Assembly (NCBI GenBank): GCA_900473205.1
Contig: UCLB01000023.1
Coordinates: forward strand, 17,227-81,226
DNA: 64,000 bases
DNA from: Hyphomicrobiales bacterium
Lineage (GTDB): Bacteria; Pseudomonadota; Alphaproteobacteria; Rhizobiales; Rhizobiaceae
Reading direction: 5' to 3'
In this document: piece after piece, positions 37,993-48,399 of the stretch
Layout: every line of letters begins with the position of its first letter
How positions within the stretch are numbered: the first letter of the stretch is position 1
Notes under the pieces: generated by a model
Seen by the model: only the letters and a program-made list of their open reading frames with translations
What the model was told of the DNA's origin: nothing
Database searches by the model: none
Position numbers and translations under genes: made by a program

Positions 37993-38609
37993 GAAGCCTC
38001 CATGTCGAAGGAGCAGGCTGGCTTTACCGGCTCTCACCGCGCATCAAGCTGGCGGGCCTTGCGCTGTTCAGCATCGCCCTCTTTCTCACGCGTGATCCCC
38101 TCCTCCTCTTCGTTGCCGTTATGATGACAGGGCTGGTCCTGTGGCAGGCGCATCTCGGCTTTCGAGAAACCGTGGCACGGCTGCGGCCCGTTCTGCTGAC
38201 CATCGCCATTATCGCCGTTTTCAGCTTCCTGCTGATTTCCGCGCTGGATGCGACGATTGCCCTCTTGCGGCTGACGGCGCTGACGCTTCTGGCAACAGCG
38301 ATTACGGCGAGTGTCAGCATTTCGCAGTTCATGGATGAAATCGCTTTTGCCCTGCGTCCGCTGGAAAGACTGGGGCTTGCCAAAGCTGCCGATGTGGGTC
38401 TGGCAGTCGGGCTTGTCGTGCGTTTCGTGCCCGAGGTCATCAATCGCTACGAGACGCTGCGCGATGCTCACCGTGCGCGTGGAATGAAGGTGAGGCTCCA
38501 CACGATCCTCGTGCCGCTCATCATTATGACGTTGAAGGATGCCGATGCGATTGCAGATGCCATTGACGCGCGCGGTTTCAGAGGCCAAACCTCGTCTCCT
38601 GATATTTAG
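37989..38609 (+). CDS. bioN: Biotin ECF transporter T component BioN
   Basis: A 206-residue CbiQ-like transmembrane protein with four or five hydrophobic segments. The coupling motif of T components is present as AHRARGMKV (Ala-Arg-Gly) near residue 165 and as DAIDARGF near the C-terminus. It couples ATP hydrolysis by BioM to biotin uptake by BioY. ATG 37989 overlaps the bioM stop and bioY follows within 20 bases. Confidence 0.93.
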   Translation: MRSLHVEGAGWLYRLSPRIKLAGLALFSIALFLTRDPLLLFVAVMMTGLVLWQAHLGFRETVARLRPVLLTIAIIAVFSFLLISALDATIALLRLTALTLLATAITASVSISQFMDEIAFALRPLERLGLAKAADVGLAVGLVVRFVPEVINRYETLRDAHRARGMKVRLHTILVPLIIMTLKDADAIADAIDARGFRGQTSSPDI

Positions 38610-38628
38610 AGATGGGAGCCTATTGAGA

Positions 38629-39192
38629 ATGAAAACCCGTGACCTCGTTCTGATCTCGCTGTTTTCAGCCATCATCATCGCGCTTGGCCTGCTACCGCCA
38701 CTTCCGCTTGGCTTCATTCCTGTGCCTATTACCGCACAGTCGCTGGGCGTCATGCTGGCCGGTGTGGTGCTGGGGGCGAAGCGTGGCACGCTGGCCGTTC
38801 TGCTCACCATTCTCATCGCCGCCATCGGCCTGCCGGTTCTGTCGGGTGGTCGCGGTGGGCTTTCGATCTTCTATACGCCGACGACGGGCTTTCTGATCGG
38901 CTGGATCGCTGCTGTCTTCACCACCGGCTATCTGTCCGAACGCTTGGTCAACCGGGATCAGTCTGCACTCGTGCAGGGTGTCGGCTTCTTTCTGGCAAGC
39001 GTCGCCGGTGGTTTGGTCGTGCTTTATGCTTTCGGCATCACCTATCTCGGTTTTGCGGCGGGCATCGGCTTTAACAAGGCTTTCGTTGGCTCCATGGCCT
39101 TCATTCCGGGCGATGTTCTCAAGGCCGTTCTCGCAGCGCTGGCTGGCCGCGCCGTGATGGCAGGATATCCGCTGCTGCCGCAACGCGCATAA
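38629..39192 (+). CDS. bioY: Biotin transporter S component BioY
   Basis: A 187-residue, six-helix membrane protein that binds biotin. Family marks are the VPITAQSLGVMLAGVVLGAKRG segment (split around residues 35-56) and the GGRGGLSIFYTPTTGFLIG loop. ATG 38629 is the likely start; TTG 38623, better spaced from GGGAG, is an alternative. It is the third gene of bioMNY. The deacetylase gene follows after 27 bases and may be on the same transcript. Confidence 0.94.
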   Translation: MKTRDLVLISLFSAIIIALGLLPPLPLGFIPVPITAQSLGVMLAGVVLGAKRGTLAVLLTILIAAIGLPVLSGGRGGLSIFYTPTTGFLIGWIAAVFTTGYLSERLVNRDQSALVQGVGFFLASVAGGLVVLYAFGITYLGFAAGIGFNKAFVGSMAFIPGDVLKAVLAALAGRAVMAGYPLLPQRA

Positions 39193-39219
39193 CGCTGCCC
39201 CTTTTCAGGAGTCACCGCC

Positions 39220-40155
39220 ATGGCCACACGGCTTTACGAGCACCCGATATTCCTGGAACACATTACGCCTGCGGGCCATCCAGAGCGGCCCGACCGGCTG
39301 CGGTCGCTCAACATTGCGCTGGAGCATCCGAATTTCGAGCGGCTGGAGCGGAAAGAAGCACCGCTGGCGAATGAAGATGCCGTGTTGCTTGCCCACCCCG
39401 AGAGCCATCTGATCTCGATCATGCGGCAGATCCCGGAAGAGGACGGCGAGATCAACCGCATCGAGGCCGATACCTATGCCTCGCCCAAAAGCCTGCAAGC
39501 GGCGCTGACCGGCATTGGTGCCGCCATGGCGGCGGTGGATGATGTGTTCAGCGGTGCTGCCGACAATGTTTTCGTGGCCAGCCGCCCGCCGGGCCACCAT
39601 GCCGAAACGGAAAAAGCCATGGGCTTTTGCCTGTTCAACAATGCCGCCATCGCGGCGCGTCATGCGCAGAAGGTGCATGGCGCGGAACGCGTCGCCATCG
39701 TCGATTGGGACGTGCACCACGGCAATGGCACGCAGGACATTTTCTGGAACGACACGTCGGTTCTGTTCTGCTCCACGCACCAGATGCCGCTTTACCCGTG
39801 GAGCGGCGACAAGCGCGAGACGGGCATCAAGAACAACGTCGTGAACGCGCCGCTTTCGCCCAACACCGGCAGCGACCATTTTCGTGAGGCGTTCAAATCC
39901 CGCGTGCTGCCGGCATTGGCCGATTTCTCGCCCGATCTCATCATCATCTCGGCGGGTTTCGATGCGCACCACCGCGATCCCCTGGCGCAGATCAATCTGG
40001 TGGGGGACGATTTCGACTGGGCAACGGGGCGAATTCTTGACATGGCCGACAAATTTGCCGCCAACCGGGTCGTCAGCCTGCTTGAAGGCGGTTATGATCT
40101 GGAAGGGCTGGCGGAATCGGCAGCCATGCATATTTTGAGAATGATGAAGGGTTGA
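39220..40155 (+). CDS. Histone-deacetylase family (class II-like) deacetylase
   Basis: A 311-residue zinc-dependent deacetylase of the HDAC/acetoin-utilisation/acetylpolyamine amidohydrolase superfamily. Catalytic features are the [17 protein letters not shown] loop, [12 protein letters not shown], which holds metal ligands, and [12 protein letters not shown]. Bacterial members deacetylate polyamines or proteins; the substrate is unknown. CAGGAG precedes the ATG. xseB starts 2 bases after its stop. Confidence 0.92.
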   Translation: MATRLYEHPIFLEHITPAGHPERPDRLRSLNIALEHPNFERLERKEAPLANEDAVLLAHPESHLISIMRQIPEEDGEINRIEADTYASPKSLQAALTGIGAAMAAVDDVFSGAADNVFVASRPPGHHAETEKAMGFCLFNNAAIAARHAQKVHGAERVAIVDWDVHHGNGTQDIFWNDTSVLFCSTHQMPLYPWSGDKRETGIKNNVVNAPLSPNTGSDHFREAFKSRVLPALADFSPDLIIISAGFDAHHRDPLAQINLVGDDFDWATGRILDMADKFAANRVVSLLEGGYDLEGLAESAAMHILRMMKG

Positions 40156-40157
40156 AC

Positions 40158-40412
40158 ATGACGGAAAATGCCAACACAGCCGATGTCAGCGGTTATTCTT
40201 TCGAAAAGGCTGTCGCCGAGCTGGAAAGCATTGTCGCCCGCCTGGAACGCGGCGATGTGGCGCTGGACGAATCCATCGCCATCTACGAACGCGGCGAAGC
40301 CCTGAAGAAACATTGCGAAACCCTGCTGACAGCTGCTGAAAAGCGTATCGAGAAAATCCGTCTGGATCGCGCGGGCAAGCCGGTTGGTGTGGAGCCGCTG
40401 GACGGGGAATGA
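40158..40412 (+). CDS. xseB: Exodeoxyribonuclease VII small subunit
   Basis: An 84-residue XseB, which binds several copies to XseA to form the single-strand exonuclease. The helical core [26 protein letters not shown] is characteristic, with [16 protein letters not shown] following. ATG 40158 is 2 bases after the deacetylase stop with AAGG upstream. xseA is not in the window. Confidence 0.94.
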   Translation: MTENANTADVSGYSFEKAVAELESIVARLERGDVALDESIAIYERGEALKKHCETLLTAAEKRIEKIRLDRAGKPVGVEPLDGE

Positions 40413-40453
40413 GCGCTGAGGTTTTTACTCAGAGCGGCACCCACCATACATAT

Positions 40454-40540
40454 CCGTCACTCTCGGGCTTGTCCCGAGGGTCTTAACCACGTTTAACGTT
40501 GGCGTTCGTTAGATGCCCGGGACAAGCCCGAGCATGACGG
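40454..40540. repeat. Nested palindromic intergenic repeat (family A, copy 2)
   Basis: Arms at 40454-40487 and 40508-40540 are inverted repeats with several mismatches and share the core CTCGGGCTTGTCCCGAG with copy 1 at 9449-9532. The copy is more diverged than copy 1. It lies between xseB and the pirin gene. Confidence 0.82.
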
Positions 40541-40674
40541 CGGAGAGAGAGGGAACGTCGTCAAAATACGTCGCCCACCCTCCCGCGACATAAGAACACA
40601 GCGTTCATCATCAGACCCTCAACCAACGTTCCAAATCATGGTAATCTATCCGCCAGTCACGCAGGAGATTTGCC

Positions 40675-41598
40675 ATGTCGTTTTTTCCCGGAAATGACCC
40701 CGCAGCAGGCGATGCCTTTGCCTGCGATGCCATCGAAAATCTGATCATTCCGCGTTCGAGCGATATTGGTGGCTTTGCCGTGCGGCGCGCCCTGCCGACG
40801 CGGGAGCGCAGGCTGGTTGGTCCCTTCATCTTTTTCGACCGCATGGGGCCTGCCATTTTGAAAGCCGGCGAAGCGCTGGACGTGAAGCCGCATCCCCATA
40901 TCGGGCTCTCCACCGTGACCTATCTTTTCGATGGTGAAATCAAGCATCGAGATAGTCTCGGCACTGAACTGACGATTCGTCCGGGCGACATCAATCTGAT
41001 GACGGCGGGGCGCGGTATCGTACATTCGGAGCGGACCCCGGAAAATCTGCGTGGCCATCCGCTCTCCATGTCTGGCCTGCAAACATGGCTTGCCTTGCCC
41101 GATAACAAGGAAGAGATCGCGCCGGATTTTTCCCACACCGGGCGCGAAGCCATGCCTGTCATCGACACGAAAGGCGCATCGGGCCGCGTCGTCATCGGCT
41201 CCTTTGCGGGGTCGTCGTCGCCGGTCAAGACCTTTACCGATACGCTCTATGTCGATCTGAGGCTGGAGGCAGGTGTTAAATTCCCCTTCCCTGCAGATCA
41301 TGAGGAGCGAGCGATCTATATTCTCTCCGGCTGTCTGGAAGTGGCGGGCGATGTGTTTGCGGCAGATCAGCTGATCGTGTTTCGTGCGGGCGATGACATT
41401 ACCCTGAAAGGTGGCATTGCAGGTTGCCACATCATGATTTTTGGCGGCGCGGCGCTGAATTCCAAGCGATATATCTGGTGGAATTTCGTTTCGTCATCAA
41501 AAGAACGCATAGAAAAAGCCAAGGAAGAGTGGAGAACCGGGCGCTTCGACATCGTACCGGGGGATGAGGAAGAGTTTGTCCCTTTGCCGCAGGGTTGA
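40675..41598 (+). CDS. Pirin family protein
   Basis: A 307-residue bicupin pirin. The N-terminal cupin shows the metal-ligand pattern PHPHIGLSTVTYLFDGEIKHRDS (His pair and His) and ends with GRGIVHSE; a C-terminal Pirin_C domain follows. Some bacterial pirins have quercetinase activity or bind central-metabolism enzymes; this one is unassigned. An AGGAG-like site lies 6 bases before the ATG. It is followed by dxs after 91 bases. Confidence 0.92.
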   Translation: MSFFPGNDPAAGDAFACDAIENLIIPRSSDIGGFAVRRALPTRERRLVGPFIFFDRMGPAILKAGEALDVKPHPHIGLSTVTYLFDGEIKHRDSLGTELTIRPGDINLMTAGRGIVHSERTPENLRGHPLSMSGLQTWLALPDNKEEIAPDFSHTGREAMPVIDTKGASGRVVIGSFAGSSSPVKTFTDTLYVDLRLEAGVKFPFPADHEERAIYILSGCLEVAGDVFAADQLIVFRAGDDITLKGGIAGCHIMIFGGAALNSKRYIWWNFVSSSKERIEKAKEEWRTGRFDIVPGDEEEFVPLPQG

Positions 41599-41689
41599 AA
41601 TTCGTTAAAACGATTTTAGTCTTGTCGAAGGCCAGAATGCACACCATCTGGAAGCGGCAGATCGAACACCAGATACGAAGGCCGAACGA

Positions 41690-43609
41690 TTGACCGGAAT
41701 GCCAGAGACACCATTGCTTGACCGGGTGAAATTCCCATCCGATCTCAAGTCCATCGAAGATCGCGACCTGCCACAACTGGCCAGGGAATTGCGCGACGAG
41801 ATGATCGATGCCGTCTCAACGACGGGCGGGCATCTGGGTGCGGGGCTGGGCGTCGTCGAGCTGACCATTGCAATCCACAAAGTGTTCAACACGCCCGAGG
41901 ATCGGCTGATCTTCGATGTCGGCCACCAATGTTACCCTCACAAGATTCTGACCGGTCGTCGTGATCGCATCCGCACTCTGCGTCAAGAAGGCGGCCTGTC
42001 CGGCTTTACCCGCCGCGCGGAAAGCGAATATGACGATTTCGGCGCTGGCCATTCCTCCACCTCCATTTCCGCCGGTCTCGGCATGGCCGTGGCGGCTGAG
42101 CTTGACGGCAGCGACCGCAAGGTCATTTCCGTCATCGGTGACGGCTCCATGTCGGCGGGCATGGCATTCGAAGCGCTGAACAATGCCGGTGCGCTAGACG
42201 CACGCTTGATCGTCATTCTCAACGATAACGACATGTCGATTGCCCCGCCGACGGGTGCCATGAGTGCCTATCTGGCGCGTCTGGCGTCTGGCCGCACCTA
42301 TATGGGCTTCCGCGATTTCGGCAAGAAGCTGACGGCCTATCTCGGCAAGACCATCGACCGCGCTATTACCCGCGCGGTGACCCATGCGCGGGGCTATGTT
42401 ACTGGCGGCACGTTGTTCGAAGAGCTGGGCTTCTACCATATCGGCCCCATCGATGGTCATTCCTTCGAACATCTGCTGCCCGTTTTGCGCAATGTGCGCG
42501 ACAACCAGAAAGGCCCGGTGCTGATCCATGTGGTGACGCAGAAGGGCAAGGGTTACGCACCCGCCGAAGCTGCTGCCGACAAGTATCACGGCGTCAAAAA
42601 ATTCGATGTCATTACTGGCGCGCAGGCCAAGGCCAAGCCGAATGCGCCGAGCTACACCAGCGTTTTTGCCGAAGCGCTTATTCAGGAAGCAACGCTGGAC
42701 GACAAGATCGTCGGCGTCAGCGCCGCCATGCCGAATGGCACGGGTCTGGACAAGCTGGCCGAATTGTTTCCAACCCGAAGCTTCGATGTCGGCATTGCCG
42801 AACAGCACGCGGTGACATTTGCGGCGGGCCTTGCTGCGGATGGCTACAAGCCGTTCTGCGCGCTCTACTCCACCTTCCTGCAACGCGGTTACGACCAGCT
42901 GGTTCATGACGTGGCCATTCAGGGGCTTCCCGTCCGCTTCCCGATAGACCGCGCCGGTTTCGTCGGGGCTGACGGCCCCACCCATTCCGGTTCGTTCGAT
43001 ACGACCTTCCTCGCCACACTGCCCGGCATGGTGGTGATGGCGGCTTCGGATGAGGCGGAACTGAAACATATGGTGCGCACGGCTGCTGCCTATGACGAAG
43101 GCCCGATTTCCTTCCGCTATCCGCGCGGCGAAGGTGTTGGCATCGAGATGCCTGCGCGTGGCGAAATTCTGGAAATCGGCAAGGGCCGCATCGTCAAGGA
43201 AGGCACCAAGATCGCGCTGCTCTCCTTCGGTACGCGCCTTGCGGAATGCCTGGCTGCGGCCGAAGATCTGGATGCGGCTGGTCTTTCCACGACTGTGGCG
43301 GATGCGCGCTTTGCCAAGCCGCTGGACCTCGACCTCATTCGCCAGCTGGCCAGCCACCATGAAGTTCTCATCACCATCGAAGAAGGCTCGGCAGGCGGCT
43401 TCGGCGCGCATGTGCTGCATTTCATGGCCAGCGCCGGTCTTCTGGATACGGGCCTGAAGGTCCGCACATTGACGCTTCCTGACCAATGGGTCGAGCAGGC
43501 CAAGCCGGAAATCATGTATGCCAATGCAGGGCTGGACCGCGCTGGCATCGTTTCTGCCGTGTTCAATGCTCTCGGCCAGAAGCAGGCAGGCGTCGGTTAC
43601 GCCGTCTGA
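41690..43609 (+). CDS. dxs: 1-deoxy-D-xylulose-5-phosphate synthase
   Basis: A 639-residue TPP-dependent transketolase-like enzyme condensing pyruvate and glyceraldehyde 3-phosphate, the first step of the MEP pathway. The TPP motif [18 protein letters not shown] with LNDNDMS, the GHSSTSIS loop, and the later [13 protein letters not shown] segment are clear. The start is taken at TTG 41690 with AAGG 8 bases upstream; ATG 41699 is possible. A strong terminator follows at 43638. Confidence 0.97.
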   Translation: MTGMPETPLLDRVKFPSDLKSIEDRDLPQLARELRDEMIDAVSTTGGHLGAGLGVVELTIAIHKVFNTPEDRLIFDVGHQCYPHKILTGRRDRIRTLRQEGGLSGFTRRAESEYDDFGAGHSSTSISAGLGMAVAAELDGSDRKVISVIGDGSMSAGMAFEALNNAGALDARLIVILNDNDMSIAPPTGAMSAYLARLASGRTYMGFRDFGKKLTAYLGKTIDRAITRAVTHARGYVTGGTLFEELGFYHIGPIDGHSFEHLLPVLRNVRDNQKGPVLIHVVTQKGKGYAPAEAAADKYHGVKKFDVITGAQAKAKPNAPSYTSVFAEALIQEATLDDKIVGVSAAMPNGTGLDKLAELFPTRSFDVGIAEQHAVTFAAGLAADGYKPFCALYSTFLQRGYDQLVHDVAIQGLPVRFPIDRAGFVGADGPTHSGSFDTTFLATLPGMVVMAASDEAELKHMVRTAAAYDEGPISFRYPRGEGVGIEMPARGEILEIGKGRIVKEGTKIALLSFGTRLAECLAAAEDLDAAGLSTTVADARFAKPLDLDLIRQLASHHEVLITIEEGSAGGFGAHVLHFMASAGLLDTGLKVRTLTLPDQWVEQAKPEIMYANAGLDRAGIVSAVFNALGQKQAGVGYAV

Positions 43610-43637
43610 TCGAGCCCACAACGATACCCCCATAAAC

Positions 43638-43667
43638 AAAACCCGCCGGATCACTCCGGCGGGTTTT
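43638..43667. terminator. Bidirectional terminator between dxs and the chemoreceptor gene
   Basis: A perfect 13-base stem AAAACCCGCCGGA/TCCGGCGGGTTTT with a 4-base loop and T run on both strands, between convergent genes. Confidence 0.93.
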
Positions 43668-43689
43668 GTGTTTCGGAGGTTTGTTCTTC

Positions 43690-45705
43690 TCAGAACTCTT
43701 CCCAGTCTTGCGTTGCTGGCTGAGCAGGAGCGGGTGCGAAGGCCTGTGCGAGGCTCTGGCCCAGTGCACGTGCCGGGGAAGAGACCGGTCGTGCCGTTGG
43801 CGCGGCAATTTTCGCGGCAGGGCGTGGCTTTGCTACGAAGCTGGGCTTGGGTGCCGGGGCTGCGGAGCGCGGCGCGGCAGAAGCGCTGGATGGTGCGAAG
43901 ACCGTCGTGCCACGTACGCCACCACCGAGATTGAACTGGCCAATCAGGCCGTTCAGGGCTTCAGCTTCGCGAGCCAGAGCATGGCTTGCAGCGGTCTGCT
44001 GTTCCACCATCGCGGCGTTCTGCTGCGTGCCCTGATCCATGGTGTTAACGGCGGTGTTGATTTCCTGAAGGCCGGTTGCCTGTTCGCGGGCAGCGGTGAC
44101 GATGGTGCTGACGTGGGAGTTGATTTCCTCTACTTCGGAAATGATCGCCTGCAAGGCCTTGCCGGTTTCGCCGACGAGGTTTACGCCATTTTCCACCTGC
44201 TGGCTGGACGCACCAATCAGGGCCTTGATTTCCTTGGCGGCATTGGCAGAGCGCTGTGCAAGTTCACGCACTTCCTGCGCCACGACTGCGAAGCCCTTGC
44301 CTGCTTCACCGGCACGCGCCGCTTCCACACCGGCATTCAGCGCCAGAAGGTTTGTCTGGAAGGCAATGTCGTCGATAACGCCGATGATGTTGGTGATCTC
44401 GCCGGAGGATTTTTCGATTTCCTGCATGGCGGCAACGGCCTTGCGAACGACGGTACCGGAGTTTTCAGCCCCTGCCCGTGCGCGCTGAACCAGTGCGCTC
44501 GCCTCTTCCGCACCACGGGCGCTGTCACGCACGGTGGTGGTGACTTCTTCCAGCGCAGCTGCGGTTTCTTCGATGGAGGCTGCCTGTTGCTCGGTGCGGC
44601 GGGACAGGTCATCTGCGGCAGAGAGCATTTCCGAGGCACCGGCATTGATGGCCGAAGCATTTTCGCCAACGTTGCGCAGCGCTTCCTGAAGCTTGTCCAG
44701 CGAGGTATTGAAGTTGACGCGCAGCGGCTCCACGAATTCGGTAAATGGTGTTTCGATGCGGTAGACCAGATTGCCATCGGCCAGTGCCTGCAAGCCCTTG
44801 GCGAGTTCTTCGCGAGCAAACATCTGTTCTGCTTCGGCGCGGGCCTTTTCCGCTTCGTTGCGGAGGCGGTCGGCTTCTGTTGACGTGCGCAGACGGTCGC
44901 TTTCGTCGGACAGGCGGGATTTTTCGATACCGGCTTCCTTGAAGACCAGCACGGCCTTGGCCATCTTGCCGACTTCATCGCCACGGTCGAGTGCGGGGAC
45001 TTCGACGGATGTATCGCCATCGGCCAGACGGCTCATGGCATTCGTCATACCGACGATTGGGGAAACGATCGCGCGCGACAGAGCCCAGATGAGCAGCACG
45101 GCAACAACGCCAGCGGCAGCACCGCCACCCAGAAGAGCGAGTTCGAGATTGCTGTGGGCGCTGGACTGCGCGGCGATCTGGCTTGCCGAAGCAACCGACA
45201 GCTGCTCCTTGATCTTGGCGGCAGCGGCACGGAAACCATCCAGCTGACCTTTTGCCTGATTGCGGCCAATCTCGATGACTTCGGAAATCGGTGCTTCCGT
45301 GGTCTTGCGCGCAGCCATCTGCGGCTGGGCCAGCTGCGTGTAGAACACGGTCGCGGTTGCCTGCATGTCATCGATGGATTTCAGGATGTCAGGCTGACCG
45401 GCGGCATAGCCGCGTGCCTCATCCAGCTTCTTCAACATCAAATCGCGCTGAGCAAACACGTCATTATAGGTGCTGTCGCTACGAAACAGCAGGTAGCCAC
45501 GCTGATTGACGGCCTGCTCCAGCATGGCAGCCTTTGCGTCATCGATGCTCGACACGATCCTGCCAGTGTTGGTCTGCTGGTCGGAGATGCGCTTGGCATC
45601 TATCGTTTGCAGGAAGACGAACGCGGAGGCCACAAGGCAGACACCCATCAATGCAATGAAAGTGGCAACCAGCTTGAGGTTAATGGGTAGATTTTTCAAA
45701 GACAT
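43690..45705 (-). CDS. Methyl-accepting chemotaxis protein with CheR-tether pentapeptide
   Basis: A 671-residue chemoreceptor. A membrane helix (about 8-30), periplasmic 4-helix sensor, second helix (about 180-200), HAMP, a second HAMP-like stretch and a long cytoplasmic coiled coil. The kinase-control tip [23 protein letters not shown] is clear. An Ala/Pro-rich linker (about 590-660) leads to the C-terminal pentapeptide DWEEF, the xWxxF type that binds CheR/CheB. The ligand is unknown. ATG 45705 has AAGAG upstream; a longer frame reaches 45744. Convergent with dxs. Confidence 0.95.
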   Translation of the reverse strand: MSLKNLPINLKLVATFIALMGVCLVASAFVFLQTIDAKRISDQQTNTGRIVSSIDDAKAAMLEQAVNQRGYLLFRSDSTYNDVFAQRDLMLKKLDEARGYAAGQPDILKSIDDMQATATVFYTQLAQPQMAARKTTEAPISEVIEIGRNQAKGQLDGFRAAAAKIKEQLSVASASQIAAQSSAHSNLELALLGGGAAAGVVAVLLIWALSRAIVSPIVGMTNAMSRLADGDTSVEVPALDRGDEVGKMAKAVLVFKEAGIEKSRLSDESDRLRTSTEADRLRNEAEKARAEAEQMFAREELAKGLQALADGNLVYRIETPFTEFVEPLRVNFNTSLDKLQEALRNVGENASAINAGASEMLSAADDLSRRTEQQAASIEETAAALEEVTTTVRDSARGAEEASALVQRARAGAENSGTVVRKAVAAMQEIEKSSGEITNIIGVIDDIAFQTNLLALNAGVEAARAGEAGKGFAVVAQEVRELAQRSANAAKEIKALIGASSQQVENGVNLVGETGKALQAIISEVEEINSHVSTIVTAAREQATGLQEINTAVNTMDQGTQQNAAMVEQQTAASHALAREAEALNGLIGQFNLGGGVRGTTVFAPSSASAAPRSAAPAPKPSFVAKPRPAAKIAAPTARPVSSPARALGQSLAQAFAPAPAQPATQDWEEF

Positions 45706-45970
45706 CGAGTGCTCTTTCGACACGCTTCGGTGAGGCTGATTCAAATCAGCCTATGGGGAACTGTATTTTTTCTGGAGGCCGCCTTCATGGCAGACGTGAT
45801 GAGATCAACTCAGCTTCGCCGCAGACTGCAATAAAGCCGTTTATTTTCGCTTAAACTTACTGATATCAGTTGTGGATGCTGCATATTCACATGGCAGTCA
45901 GCCCTTTGCCTCAGGGCTCACACGCATAAAATGCTTGCCTTGCGGGCATTTGACAGTCATTGACACGGCC

Positions 45971-46723
45971 ATGTCTAATTCATCTGAAAATCACCGGCTG
46001 GACCAGCTTCTGGTATCCCGCGGCCTGTTTGCCAGCCGCTCCCGCGCACGCGATGCAGTGGAGCGCGGTACAGTGCGCGTCAACGGCAAGATCGTCACCA
46101 AGCCCAGCCTGACATTTCCCGGAAATGTCGTCTTCGAAGTCAGCGATCCCGCGCAGGATTATGTCTCGCGCGCGGCCTTGAAACTGGTCGCCGCACTCGA
46201 CCATTTCCAGCTGGAGCCACGCAATCTGGAATGTCTCGATGTCGGCGCGTCCACCGGCGGCTTCACCGAAGTTCTGCTGAAACGCGGTGCGTCCCACGTC
46301 ACCTCCATCGATGTCGGCCACGGGCAGATCCATCCGCGCATTGAAAACGACCGACGCGTCACCAGCATCGAAGGTTTCAATGCACGCTTCCTGACCAGTG
46401 ACGATATCGACAACCGACCGATCAGCTTCATCGTGTCGGACGTGTCCTTCATCTCGCTGAAGCTAGCGCTCGCCCCTGCCCTTGAACTGGCAGAGCCCGG
46501 CGCGCTTGCCGTGTTGCTGGTGAAACCGCAATTCGAAGCCGGTCGCGATGCGATCAGCAAGGCCGGTCTTTTGAAAGAACCGGAAACCGCGCCCGAGGTT
46601 GCCGCAGAGCTTGAGCGCTGGCTGGTGGAGGACATGGGCTGGGTCAGCCTCGGCCTTATCCCGTCACCCATTGCAGGCGGCGATGGCAATGTCGAATTCC
46701 TTCTCGGAGGCAAAAAGCCATGA
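45971..46723 (+). CDS. TlyA family rRNA 2'-O-methyltransferase (hemolysin A-like)
   Basis: A 250-residue protein with an S4 RNA-binding domain (residues 8-70, RLDQLLVSRGLFASRSRARD) and an FtsJ/RrmJ-type SAM methyltransferase domain (80-245). The SAM motif LDVGASTGGFTEVLL and the catalytic aspartate region DVSFIS are seen. TlyA methylates 16S C1409 and 23S C1920, which confers capreomycin sensitivity in mycobacteria; here by homology only. It overlaps the next gene by 4 bases (ATGA). Confidence 0.93.
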   Translation: MSNSSENHRLDQLLVSRGLFASRSRARDAVERGTVRVNGKIVTKPSLTFPGNVVFEVSDPAQDYVSRAALKLVAALDHFQLEPRNLECLDVGASTGGFTEVLLKRGASHVTSIDVGHGQIHPRIENDRRVTSIEGFNARFLTSDDIDNRPISFIVSDVSFISLKLALAPALELAEPGALAVLLVKPQFEAGRDAISKAGLLKEPETAPEVAAELERWLVEDMGWVSLGLIPSPIAGGDGNVEFLLGGKKP

Positions 46724-47970
46724 GCACCCAGACCGTGAAGATACAGAGTCTGGGCGCGCAGGGCGATGGCATTGCCCACTGTCCCGAAGGCACGGTCTAC
46801 GTGCCCTTTGCATTGCCGGGTGAAACCGTAGCCATTGCCCGCGTCAAGGACCAGGGCATGGTCATGTCCATTGCCGAGGCCGCCCCGGAACGGCGTGAGC
46901 CTGCGTGCCGCCACTTCGGCCCTGATGGCAAGAACGGCACCTGCGGCGGCTGTTCGTTGCAGCATATGGCCGATGAGCCCTACCATGTCTTCAAGCGTAG
47001 CCTTGTGGTTGCCGCGCTGAAGTCCAAGGGGTTAGAGGCCGAAGTCGATGCGCTGGTGCACTGTCGTCCGGGCGAAAGACGCCGCGTCGTCTTTACCGCC
47101 CGCAAGACGGAAAAAGGCCTCCTTCTCGGTTTCAGCCAGGCAGGCAGCCATCACATCGTTGCCATCGAAGAATGTCCCATCGCGTCGGATGGTATCATCT
47201 CGCGCCTTGACACCATCCGGGCCATTGGTCTGCCGCTGGCGTCAAGCGCGGAGCCGTTCCGCATCACCGTGATGGAAACGCGGACCGGGCTCGATATTTC
47301 CTTCGAGGGCATCAAAGCGCCAAACGACAAGCAGCGCAGAACGGCGACAGAAATAACGCTGGCCACGCGCGGCATTGCGCGTGTTTCGATTGCCGGTGAA
47401 ATCCTGATCGAGCCGCAAAAGCCGATGATCGATTTCGACGGCGTTATGATTTCGCCACCGTCTGGCGGCTTTGCGCAGGCCACCAAGCAGGCGGAAGATG
47501 CGATGGCGGAACTGGTGCTGGCGCATGTCGGCAAATCCAAGCGCATCGCCGACCTTTTCTGCGGCTCCGGCACATTCGCGCTGCGGCTTGCCCGTCTTGG
47601 CAAGGTGCATGCGGTGGAAGCAGAGGACAAGGCGCTGAAGGCGCTGGATCTCGCGGCCCGCAACACGCAAGGCTTGAAACCCGTCACGATTGAAAAACGT
47701 GATCTCTTCCGCCACGCTCTTACCGTCAAGGAACTGAAGAACTACGATGCCGTGGTCTTCGATCCGCCGCGCGCGGGGGCCGAAGCTCAGTGCAAAGAAC
47801 TGGCAAAGAGCGGCGTGAAGAAGATCGTCGCTGTCAGCTGCAACCCGCTATCGCTGGCCCGCGATCTGGCCATTCTGGTGGAGGGTGGCTACCGCCTGAC
47901 CAAGGTGACACCCATCGACCAGTTCCTCTGGTCGCCGCATGTGGAAGCGGTTGCGACGCTGGAGAAGTAA
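46720..47970 (+). CDS. Class I SAM RNA methyltransferase (RumA/RlmD-like, uracil-5)
   Basis: A 416-residue member of the TrmA/RlmC/RlmD family, which makes m5U in rRNA or tRNA. An N-terminal TRAM domain (1-60) is followed by [4Fe-4S] ligands in CRHFG and CGGCSLQH, the SAM motif IADLFCGSGTFALRLAR, the FDPPRAGAEAQ motif and the catalytic cysteine in VSCNPLSLARDL. The exact uridine is uncertain. Coupled to the TlyA gene by a 4-base overlap. Confidence 0.93.
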   Translation: MSTQTVKIQSLGAQGDGIAHCPEGTVYVPFALPGETVAIARVKDQGMVMSIAEAAPERREPACRHFGPDGKNGTCGGCSLQHMADEPYHVFKRSLVVAALKSKGLEAEVDALVHCRPGERRRVVFTARKTEKGLLLGFSQAGSHHIVAIEECPIASDGIISRLDTIRAIGLPLASSAEPFRITVMETRTGLDISFEGIKAPNDKQRRTATEITLATRGIARVSIAGEILIEPQKPMIDFDGVMISPPSGGFAQATKQAEDAMAELVLAHVGKSKRIADLFCGSGTFALRLARLGKVHAVEAEDKALKALDLAARNTQGLKPVTIEKRDLFRHALTVKELKNYDAVVFDPPRAGAEAQCKELAKSGVKKIVAVSCNPLSLARDLAILVEGGYRLTKVTPIDQFLWSPHVEAVATLEK

Positions 47971-47985
47971 ACTACTTCTCCCTCA

Positions 47986-48303
47986 TCACCAAGCCGTATC
48001 GATATTGCCATTCCCCACCACGCCATCACAACGGCAGCGACCGCCTACGCGGCCCTGCTGCACCGGGCAGACGTAAGGGCGGGAACGATTGGCGCTATCG
48101 GGTGGCGTCACCACGCAAACGAAGCGCGGGCGGCGGCGGTCATTGTTGTTGCGGTTGGATTGTCCAGCTTGGCTGTTGAAATTCTGCACTTGGATGACAT
48201 CGCTCTGCGCTGGCTGCGACATTAGCGGCGGCTGGAAGCTGGCCGCTTCTGCGAGGCTGGAAAGTGAGACTAGTGCGAGCGTTGCGAAAACGATATTGCG
48301 CAT
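47986..48303 (-). CDS. Small secreted cysteine-containing protein, unknown function
   Basis: A 105-residue protein with a signal peptide (cleavage near residue 21, AEAAS) and a mature part rich in Asn, Gln and Arg. Five cysteines in the C-terminal half, in RFVCVVTPP, PYVCPVQQG and GGRCRCDG, suggest disulfides in the periplasm. I do not recognise a family. AAGAAAG precedes ATG 48303 at a long spacing. It converges with the RNA methyltransferase gene, 15 bases apart. Confidence 0.7.
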   Translation of the reverse strand: MRNIVFATLALVSLSSLAEAASFQPPLMSQPAQSDVIQVQNFNSQAGQSNRNNNDRRRPRFVCVVTPPDSANRSRPYVCPVQQGRVGGRCRCDGVVGNGNIDTAW

Positions 48304-48399
48304 GGTGGCGGCTTTCTTGAAAGGCGGGCGTTGTTGCGCAAAGACTAAACAGCCTTGTTTTGCAATTCCATAAGAGATGCCAATTTTCACCAGCCACGC

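Noticed and set aside
40555..40680. GGAAC motifs near the pirin gene
   Set aside because: Neither orientation has a CGTT at the correct distance.
45756..45790. GGAAC upstream of the TlyA gene as an EcfG promoter
   Set aside because: No CGTT at 16-17 bases downstream.
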